A DNA stretch of 64,000 nt from Quisquiliibacterium transsilvanicum (GTDB lineage Bacteria > Pseudomonadota > Gammaproteobacteria > Burkholderiales > Burkholderiaceae_E), in the NCBI RefSeq assembly GCF_014202215.1, contig NZ_JACHGB010000006.1, positions 1 through 64,000 on the forward strand, read 5' to 3'. How positions within the stretch are numbered: the stretch's first letter is position 1; every line of letters starts with the position of its first letter. The position numbers and the translations under genes are program-made. The notes under the pieces are model-generated. The model had not been told where the DNA came from, did not search any database, and saw only the letters and a list, made by a program, of their open reading frames with translations. Shown one piece after another: positions 1-6,169 of this stretch.

Positions 1-49
1 TCAACAACTTGGGAAGTTTCGGGACCGAACGAGAACCCTAGCAGCCGAC

Positions 50-95
50 ATTGAAAATCCGCGTGTCGGTGGTTCGATTCCGCCCTTGGCCACCA
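50..95 (+). other. tRNA-Phe 3' fragment (probable attachment-site remnant)
   Basis: This stretch matches the 3' part of a tRNA-Phe gene: anticodon loop TTGAAAA (GAA anticodon), 3' anticodon strand TCCGC, a T-arm GGTGG-TTCGATT-CCGCC, acceptor strand CTTGGCC and encoded ACCA. The 5' half is absent: bases 1-49 cannot pair with the anticodon, D or acceptor strands. A lone 3' tRNA end followed by its own terminator is what remains on the far side of an element integrated into a tRNA gene. On that reading bases 1-49 are the last bases of an element lying to the left, and the genes to the right are the original downstream chromosome or a second element. Confidence 0.72.
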
Positions 96-112
96 AGAAA
101 ATCAAGCACTTA

Positions 113-139
113 GGCCAATCCTTCGGGGTTGGCCTTTTT
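113..139 (+). terminator. Rho-independent terminator after the tRNA-Phe fragment
   Basis: A 9-bp stem (GGCCAATCC paired with GGGTTGGCC, one G-U) closes a TTCG tetraloop and is followed at once by TTTTT. It lies 17 bases after the encoded CCA, so it is probably the native tRNA-Phe terminator. Confidence 0.9.
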
Positions 140-232
140 GCTTTCCGGTGTCGTGTAAGCGCCATGTAGGCGCCGTGCATCAATTCGCTGCGTATCGCCC
201 CCCCACTCCCCCGCGCTGAGGCACCGACATCG

Positions 233-1591
233 TCAAAGCCGTTCCGGATCCGCAAGCCGGCGCCCGGCGCCCTGCAGACCGTCGAGGATGCTGTTTGCCA
301 CCCGCATCGGAAATCCGTCGGGCAGCCTGGCACGCACGGCGGCGATGACCTGGGGCGTTCGAGAGACGACCTCGTCGATCAGGAACGCGACCTCGCGGCC
401 ATCTTCAGTTACCACGCCGTGGCGCGCGCCAAGTGCCAGCCAGTGCCGCCGCAGGATGTCCCGCATTCGCCAGTGCGCATTCTTCGAGCGCACCGCCATG
501 GCCAGCTTGGCCCTGAAGGGGGAAACCATCGATGGCCCTTCCCCCAGGACCGGGTAAGCCGACAACACGTCGTACAGCGGGGTGAGCTGGTAGCGGCCAC
601 CCGGGCGCAGGAACAGGCTGAAGTTCTTGGCGTGGCCGTCGGTGGCGCAAAGCATCCAGAAGAGCAGTTGCGCCTTGAAGAAGTCGCGCCGGTCCTTCTC
701 CCGGGTCATGGAGCCATCCAGCACGTCCAGGATGCGGTCCATGCCGGGCCCGCCGTCGGCTTCGTACTTCGCCTCCGGATGCACTCCCAAAGCCTGGCAC
801 ATGTCCTCCTGCGGAAGCCGGATGAGGCGGTTGTCGCCTGAGGGATGCGTCCACCAGGCGCGGTCGAAGCGCTCGACCACCAGCACCTTGAGGTCCTCGA
901 ACTGCATGGGCTGGCAGTTCGCCACGGGCAGCCCGAACTCCTTCAGGATCAGCGAGCACAGCCACTCGTTCTCCACCGAATCGCGCATGTCCAGCTTCAT
1001 GCCGCCGATCAACCCCAGGGGCAGCTTGAAGATGTGCGTGGTCGGAGTGTCACCTTGCGGCAGACACCATTGCCGATCGCGCTGGAGCAGGGCCGTCTTC
1101 TCCTGGGCGCCCGCGATGGAGATGCGGAGGTCGTCTTCAGTTCCCCATCCCATGGGGTTGGAGGTCGTCGCTCCGCGCAGCACCTGGGCGACCCGTGCTT
1201 CGCTCAAGGGCTCGGCCTGCAAGGGCGAGATGCCGGTCGAGACCTGTCCGTCGGGCAGGATCTCCAGCGCGCCCACGCAGTCCCGGCCGATTTCGGCCAG
1301 CAGATGGAAGGCGTCGGTCGACCCGGTGCTGAAACGGCGCGCTAGCCGTTCGCGGATGTCCTTGCTGTCGGGCAGCAGGTTCTCGAAGTAGGCACGGACC
1401 TTCGCGCCGCGATGGGGCGCATTGCCTGGCGTGAACGGCAAGGACAGGGACAAGGGGCGTCCTTGCTCCGACTGCGTCCAGGCGAGGTCGTACTGGAGCG
1501 TGTCGGGCGCATTGGGCGCCAGGCTCCAGGCGCCGACATGGGCCCCGTTCATCCAGAGGCCCAGTGTCCGGGTATGAGAACGGCGACCCAT
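233..1591 (-). CDS. hipA: HipA-family serine/threonine kinase toxin
   Basis: A 452-aa HipA protein, the kinase of a type II toxin-antitoxin pair; E. coli HipA phosphorylates GltX and induces dormancy. The N-terminal couple_hipA region covers about residues 8-110. A P-loop-like SIAGAQEKTALL starts at Ser158, the family's autophosphorylation segment. The catalytic loop TDGHAKN has Asp318 and Asn323, and the metal-binding YD is at 340-341. All key kinase positions are present, so it is probably active. The start lies 2 bases after the hipB stop, which indicates tight coupling in one transcript. The target kinase substrate cannot be told from sequence. Confidence 0.93.
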   Translation of the reverse strand: MGRRSHTRTLGLWMNGAHVGAWSLAPNAPDTLQYDLAWTQSEQGRPLSLSLPFTPGNAPHRGAKVRAYFENLLPDSKDIRERLARRFSTGSTDAFHLLAEIGRDCVGALEILPDGQVSTGISPLQAEPLSEARVAQVLRGATTSNPMGWGTEDDLRISIAGAQEKTALLQRDRQWCLPQGDTPTTHIFKLPLGLIGGMKLDMRDSVENEWLCSLILKEFGLPVANCQPMQFEDLKVLVVERFDRAWWTHPSGDNRLIRLPQEDMCQALGVHPEAKYEADGGPGMDRILDVLDGSMTREKDRRDFFKAQLLFWMLCATDGHAKNFSLFLRPGGRYQLTPLYDVLSAYPVLGEGPSMVSPFRAKLAMAVRSKNAHWRMRDILRRHWLALGARHGVVTEDGREVAFLIDEVVSRTPQVIAAVRARLPDGFPMRVANSILDGLQGAGRRLADPERL

Positions 1592-1593
1592 GC

Positions 1594-1878
1594 TTACCAG
1601 ATGGATCGATCAGTGCCAGGCAAGGTCGACGTACCAGGCCGCGCGGGCGCCGGTGCGGGCGAGGGCTTGCCGAGGATCAATTCCGCCCCCAGGATGTTCA
1701 GCAGCTTCAGCAGCCTCGCGGTGCCCACCTTGTCCGCATTTCGTTCCATGGCAGAGTAGGTTTGCTGCGAGACGCCCAGGCGCAATGCGACTTCGCTCTG
1801 GGTGAGGCCTGCGTCCTTTCGGAAAGCCTGAAGCAGCGGGGGCAACTGGTCTGCAGTGCGCACGGTGAACCGAGTCAT
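1594..1878 (-). CDS. hipB: HipB-like XRE-family antitoxin
   Basis: A 94-aa protein with one XRE helix-turn-helix at about residues 15-70 (TQSEVALRLGVSQQTYSAME). HipB neutralises HipA and represses its own operon. It is directly upstream of hipA with a 2-base gap. The last 20 or so residues are a Pro/Ala-rich tail; in E. coli the HipB tail is the Lon-degraded part, so a similar role here is only an inference. AGGAT precedes the ATG. Two perfect palindromes just upstream are likely its operators. Confidence 0.9.
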   Translation of the reverse strand: MTRFTVRTADQLPPLLQAFRKDAGLTQSEVALRLGVSQQTYSAMERNADKVGTARLLKLLNILGAELILGKPSPAPAPARPGTSTLPGTDRSIW

Positions 1879-1890
1879 ACATATCCTATG

Positions 1891-1909
1891 CTGTAAGTTG
1901 AACTTACAG
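1891..1909. promoter_or_regulatory. HipB operator candidate 1
   Basis: CTGTAAGTTGAACTTACAG is a perfect inverted repeat with 9-base arms around one central base, 12 bp upstream of the hipB start in an AT-rich gap. Its size and place fit an autoregulatory HipB site, although it is not the E. coli TATCC-N8-GGATA sequence. Confidence 0.65.
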
Positions 1910-1919
1910 TTTTTGATTT

Positions 1920-1934
1920 GTATTCTCAGAATAC
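1920..1934. promoter_or_regulatory. HipB operator candidate 2
   Basis: GTATTCTCAGAATAC is a perfect inverted repeat with 7-base arms and one central base, 10 bp beyond candidate 1. The two palindromes differ in sequence, so one of them may bind another regulator or form part of the promoter. Confidence 0.5.
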
Positions 1935-1961
1935 TGCCTTAAAGCTGTAAAGACAATCCAG

Positions 1962-4400
1962 TCAGTCGCCGACCGTCGGCAAGACCAGCAACAGCTCGGC
2001 CACGACCGAGAACTCGTCCTCGCCTTCGCCCAGGCGGATCTCGATCGGCTCGAATCCCGGTCGATCGGAGTCCGGATGCAGAGTGATGCGCAGATGCTGC
2101 CAGGCGCCATCCTCGCCCGGCATCTTCTCGCTCGCATAGCGCTTGACGGTGTATTGCCCCCCGGTCTCCGGGTCCGCGATGCTGCGGTGCTGCACCACGA
2201 CCACCTTGCCCTCGCGCGTTCCCGGCGGGTTGGCGCGGAACAGGCACCATGAACCGTTCGGGATGCGGCGGTTCATCGACTCGCCCACCACCCGCGCGAC
2301 GAACAGCCCGGGCTGCGGTCGCACCCAGTCCGGCAATGCCACCCAGTCGTCGGCCGCATGGTCGAGGACCTGCGCGTCCGAGACGGCGCCTGCCGCAAAG
2401 CGCAGGTCGATGACCGGCACTGCAGCCACGCCGGCCGCCCGGTCTTCCTTCGACACTGGCCGCAAGGGGACGACCTTGGACGGCGCACCCGCAAGCGCCG
2501 AGGAGAGCGCCTCCGGAACGTCGGGGGGCGCCATCTCCGACACGGCGCGAAGCCGAGACCGGAGGTAGGCTGCCAGCGGCGCATCGGTGCAGTACACGTA
2601 GCAGCCCTTCATGCCTCGCGTCATCAGGGTGCGATAGGTGTTCTTGACGATGGTGTCGGCCAGCGCGCGGGCGTTTTCAGGATCGGTCTTCAGCTTTCCC
2701 TTGAGCCCCTTGACGGACTGGTCCGACGGCGCTCGCTTCGTCGCATCGGTCACGATCCGTCCGTCGCGGAAGACCAGGTCCGGCCCGATGATGACGCCCA
2801 CGTAGTCCAGCTCCAGCCCCTGACAGGTGTGGATGCAACCCACCTGCTCCACCGACCCCGGCATCACGATCCACAGGCTGCCGTCCTTGTCCAGGTTCCA
2901 GCGGCGCCGGTAGTGGAACTGCGGAAGATCGATGTCCCAGGCTTGCGGGTCCCTCTTGCTCGGCCACTTCCAGCAGTAGCCGGCCACCACGCGCGAACGG
3001 TTGTTGGCGCGATTCTTCAGCTCGATCAGTGCGTGCAGGTCGGCCGGGTTGTCGAACACCCGGAAGTCGTACTCGCGGGTGTCCAGGGTCGGGTTCGCGG
3101 TCTCGCGGATGTCGAGCGTGTTGTCCAGCCACGCCAGGTAGCCATCCGATCCGTTGCACCGGAACTGGGACGACAACTCGAGCTCGGTGATCTCGGCGCC
3201 GAGCTCGCGCGCCTGGCGTCGAAGCTCTTCGGTGTGGCCGATGTCCAGCAAGGTCACCCGCTGGTCGTCGTCGACGAAGAACACGGTGCAGCGCGCAGCC
3301 CTGATCAGTTCCTTCACCTGGTTGTCGCCGAGGTTGCGGTACAGGCCGCTCTTCTCGTTCAGCCGGTGCGCCTCGTCGACGATCAGGGTGTCGTAGGTGT
3401 CAACCTCGTCGTTGACGAAGGCGCCAGAGCCGCTGAACAGGTTGCCGATGCGGGTCCTGGTGAAGGTGCCCGCCAGCCTGGCTTCATAGACGGCGCGCGG
3501 CGCGGCGTTCTTGGAAACGTAGCGCGCATTGCGTCCGCGCCCGATGAGCGCACCGAGCAGGTTGATGGCGACCACCGACTTTCCTGTGCCCGGTCCGCCC
3601 TGCACGATCACGACCTGCTTGCGCTCTGCCGCCTGGGTATCGACCTGCAGGATGGTCTCGTGCACCACCTTCTGGTCGTCGATCAGCACGAACTCGGGCT
3701 TGCCCTGCAGCAGCCCTGCCACACTGTCGATCAGCATCTTCGACGGTCGGATGCGCCCGTTCTCGATCGCGTACAGAGCCCCCTTGCGATCGCCGTGGCG
3801 CACGTGCTCGCGGATGAAGGCCTGCAGCTTGCTGTGCTCACGTGCCAGGAACAAGGGCGCCCGCGCCAGATGGTCACGGTAGTGCGGGTGGTCGATCTCG
3901 CCGTCGCGCGGGTGATTGTGCAAGTAGGCGCAGGGCTGCAGCGTCATGGCGCCGTCCTGCACCGCAGCGTTGAAGTCCTCCAGGTAGGCGGCGTAGGACC
4001 ACGCCTGGTATGACGGATGCGGCCCCTCGCGCTCGCCCGCACCGCCGCGGCGCGCCCACACGACGGCATCCTTCTCGCTGCGGCGCGACTCGGACCACTG
4101 CTTGAGCTCGACGATGACGACCTTGCTGCGAGCGTCCGCGTCTTCGCCGGTGATCACGAAATCGATGCGCTTGGAGCTTTGCGGAAGCTGGTACTCGATG
4201 GCCACGCCAGCGTCTTCGGGGATCTCCTCGTCGCCCAGCACCTTGGCCATCTCGAGCAGCGAGTGCTTCCAGGCCCGCACTTCGGCCGGGCTCACGCCGT
4301 GGCCCGTGGCACTGCGGTACTGGCGGCTGACGACGTCCTCGATGTCCTCACGCAGCGCGTGGTGCAGGAACTGCCGCTTGCTGGCCTGGTAGATGATCAT
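1962..4400 (-). CDS. PD-(D/E)XK nuclease-DUF2075 helicase-LexA-like S24 peptidase fusion
   Basis: An 812-aa three-module protein. Residues 1-150 look like a PD-(D/E)XK nuclease: Asp80, then Glu98-x-Lys100, then a PSYQAWSYA motif near 130. Residues 255-620 are a DUF2075/Schlafen-group-3 superfamily 1 helicase with Walker A GGPGTGKS at 268-275, VDEAH at 341-345 and GCIHTCQGLELD near 521-532. Residues 660-812 resemble LexA/UmuD: an AAG motif at 669-671 where LexA is cut, Ser708 in VVGESM and Lys753 in YTVKRY. The order and spacing of these three sites are close to LexA. I infer a DNA-processing, possibly defensive enzyme that self-cleaves on DNA damage. It lies directly upstream of hipBA and 25 bp downstream of a lipoprotein gene. 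The Shine-Dalgarno sequence is weak. Confidence 0.85.
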   Translation of the reverse strand: MIIYQASKRQFLHHALREDIEDVVSRQYRSATGHGVSPAEVRAWKHSLLEMAKVLGDEEIPEDAGVAIEYQLPQSSKRIDFVITGEDADARSKVVIVELKQWSESRRSEKDAVVWARRGGAGEREGPHPSYQAWSYAAYLEDFNAAVQDGAMTLQPCAYLHNHPRDGEIDHPHYRDHLARAPLFLAREHSKLQAFIREHVRHGDRKGALYAIENGRIRPSKMLIDSVAGLLQGKPEFVLIDDQKVVHETILQVDTQAAERKQVVIVQGGPGTGKSVVAINLLGALIGRGRNARYVSKNAAPRAVYEARLAGTFTRTRIGNLFSGSGAFVNDEVDTYDTLIVDEAHRLNEKSGLYRNLGDNQVKELIRAARCTVFFVDDDQRVTLLDIGHTEELRRQARELGAEITELELSSQFRCNGSDGYLAWLDNTLDIRETANPTLDTREYDFRVFDNPADLHALIELKNRANNRSRVVAGYCWKWPSKRDPQAWDIDLPQFHYRRRWNLDKDGSLWIVMPGSVEQVGCIHTCQGLELDYVGVIIGPDLVFRDGRIVTDATKRAPSDQSVKGLKGKLKTDPENARALADTIVKNTYRTLMTRGMKGCYVYCTDAPLAAYLRSRLRAVSEMAPPDVPEALSSALAGAPSKVVPLRPVSKEDRAAGVAAVPVIDLRFAAGAVSDAQVLDHAADDWVALPDWVRPQPGLFVARVVGESMNRRIPNGSWCLFRANPPGTREGKVVVVQHRSIADPETGGQYTVKRYASEKMPGEDGAWQHLRITLHPDSDRPGFEPIEIRLGEGEDEFSVVAELLLVLPTVGD

Positions 4401-4425
4401 GTGGGCTAAGAGGGGTCCGAACCGA

Positions 4426-4884
4426 TCAGTCCGAGCCCGGCAGCGGCGCCTGCGCCCGTTCCGGAGGGCAGAGCAGCCAGCGGCCGCTGCGCGAGGCGTG
4501 ATACGTCGCGCTGCGTGAGCCGTCGGTGACGACGATCCGCCAGCCAGGCACCAGGGCCTGCGTGTACATGCGGTCGGACGACGGGCAGCCGAGGGCGCCG
4601 TCGCGCCAGGTCACGCTTTCGGTGCGCACCGTCAGGCCGGCGCCCTCGCCGCTGCGTCGCCACAGGGTCGCTGCGTCGGCTTGGACCGCGCGCGCCACTG
4701 CTTCTGCAGTCGCTGCACCTGCATTGGCCACGTTGCCTTGATGGGGCTCCGCGTCCCGCTGCACCGGCACGCCCGTCGAATCCTTGGAACACGCGGGCAG
4801 AGCCAATGCGGCAACGAGGACCATGCAGGTCGCCCACGGCCTCAGCCCTTTGCGGGACACGGTTCCCTCACGGTTTCTCGGCAC
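4426..4884 (-). CDS. Putative lipoprotein, conserved hypothetical
   Basis: A 152-aa protein with a lipoprotein signal peptide: a basic N-terminus, a hydrophobic stretch and the lipobox LPAC, giving Cys32 as the lipidated residue. The C-terminal half holds a short conserved-looking module with a two-cysteine core (TWRDGALGCPSS ... WLLCPPERA), probably a disulfide. A similar 'W-x-D-G-x-L-G-C-P' pattern occurs in small secreted proteins of unknown function. Function is unknown. It precedes the nuclease-helicase gene on the same strand, but their relation is unclear. Confidence 0.7.
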   Translation of the reverse strand: MPRNREGTVSRKGLRPWATCMVLVAALALPACSKDSTGVPVQRDAEPHQGNVANAGAATAEAVARAVQADAATLWRRSGEGAGLTVRTESVTWRDGALGCPSSDRMYTQALVPGWRIVVTDGSRSATYHASRSGRWLLCPPERAQAPLPGSD

Positions 4885-4958
4885 ATGACTCCTTGCCCGC
4901 GGCGGCTCACCAGGCAGATGCGGGAGCGCCGCAACAGCCTGGTGCCGCCTGCAGCGTT

Positions 4959-5264
4959 TCAGTCCTCCTTGCGGCGACGGAACACGGCCGTGCCTGCAAG
5001 TCCGGCCAGCAGCAGTGCCGCGGAGGCGGGTTCGGGGACGGCCTGATTCTCACCCACCGGCCCCGTCGTGGCACCAGCGTACAGGATGTCCCAGGTCCAG
5101 CTGCCGCCGTTGGGCGAATCGTTCGACGCGCCGAAGTCCAGGGCGTACCAATCGATGGCGATGCCCTGGGCGTTAGTCGTATTCTCGTAAGCCGACGCCG
5201 TGATCAACGTGGCGCTGAGGTCGATCGTCTTGTGCCAGTTGGTGGCCGCCAGACTCAGGCGGCC
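4959..5264 (-). pseudogene. 5'-truncated PEP-CTERM protein remnant
   Basis: This reading frame encodes the end of a PEP-CTERM secreted protein: about 70 residues of a beta-rich domain (TWDILYAGATTG), then VPEPASAALLLAGLAG and an RRRKED tail. There is no start codon or signal peptide. The frame stays open further upstream only by reading the neighbouring PEP-CTERM gene out of frame. It therefore looks like the 3' end of a second gene left after a deletion between two tandem paralogues. It might still be made by frameshifting from the gene upstream, but I see no slippery site. Confidence 0.6.
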
Positions 5265-5265
5265 T

Positions 5266-5904
5266 TCAGGCCGATGCCGGCGGGGTGCCGGCAGCCCTGC
5301 CGCGTGCGGTCCATCCGGCAACGCCCAGTCCCAGCATGACCATGGCCAGGGTTCCCGGTTCCGGGACCGTGGCGGCGATGCTGTTGTCCATGTAGGTGGT
5401 GAAAACCGCCGGCCTGTTCTCGTAAGAAAGCGTCGGCTGCCCCCCGTTATACGAAAATTGCAGGGCGCCCGGATAGCTGCCCGCGGCGGCCATGTGCAGG
5501 CCCATGTACTGGTTATCGGTGGTGGCCTGGAACTCCAGCGCAAAACGCTCGCCCGCCGCGAAACTCAGTCCTGCGCCCGACAGGTCCACCGTATTGGTGC
5601 CGTTGATCGCGGTGAAGGTGGTGCTGAAGTCGTCGGCATCCGACTGCCATCCGCTGCCGCGGTTGATCGCAAAGCGCAGCGTGTGGCCGCCGACCCCGTC
5701 TTGAATGCCGAAATCCACCCTGGAGAGAAGGCCGCCGACACCGACGATCACCTCCTGCTGCCAGGCCCACGGGGTGAACGCGAGATTGCCGGTGTAAACG
5801 ACGAGCGGCCCCGTCTGCTGGTCTGACACGACCTCGGCGAAGGCGCTTGCGCTGCCTGCCAGCAGGGCACAGGCGAGGAGATGTCTGGATGCAGATGCTT
5901 TCAT
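5266..5904 (-). CDS. PEP-CTERM sorting-domain protein
   Basis: A 212-aa exported protein. The start is placed at MKASASRHLL, 37 codons inside the longest frame, because a classical signal peptide begins there (cleavage near ASAFA-E). The middle is a beta-rich domain of about 150 residues of unknown role. The C-terminus carries the exosortase sorting signal VPEPGTLAMVMLGLG, a membrane segment, and an Arg cluster. Such proteins are processed by an exosortase, usually in species that make exopolysaccharide; no exosortase gene is in this window. It is divergent from the regulator at 6170, with a 265-bp gap between them. Confidence 0.82.
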   Translation of the reverse strand: MKASASRHLLACALLAGSASAFAEVVSDQQTGPLVVYTGNLAFTPWAWQQEVIVGVGGLLSRVDFGIQDGVGGHTLRFAINRGSGWQSDADDFSTTFTAINGTNTVDLSGAGLSFAAGERFALEFQATTDNQYMGLHMAAAGSYPGALQFSYNGGQPTLSYENRPAVFTTYMDNSIAATVPEPGTLAMVMLGLGVAGWTARGRAAGTPPASA

Positions 5905-6169
5905 GGGGCTCGGCTTTCCGTTCCTTGGGTTGATACTGCGCCCTGCGGCAGCCACGCCCGGCAGGGACGGCGCCGAGAGAAAGCAAGTGCTCTTGATCGA
6001 CATTTCGGCGTCCATTTTCGTTGCGAAAGGTGCTTGACGCAGATCCGAAGGGTAGCGGGCACTCTTCAGGGCTGCAGGTTATTTTTCCCGCTGAGAGACC
6101 CCTCGTCCTTGAGAGTCCTGAAAATTCCTGAAACGATCTTGCCGCCCCCCGCGAATCGGGCGGCTTTCG

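Noticed and set aside
1-333. 110-codon minus-strand frame over the tRNA fragment with a GGIEPPTRGFS end
   Set aside because: That peptide is the antisense reading of a tRNA 3' end, often misannotated as protein; the frame has no other coding features.
4959-5543. 194-codon frame as one protein
   Set aside because: Its first 90 or so residues are the neighbouring PEP-CTERM gene read out of frame; only the last 100 residues are protein-like.
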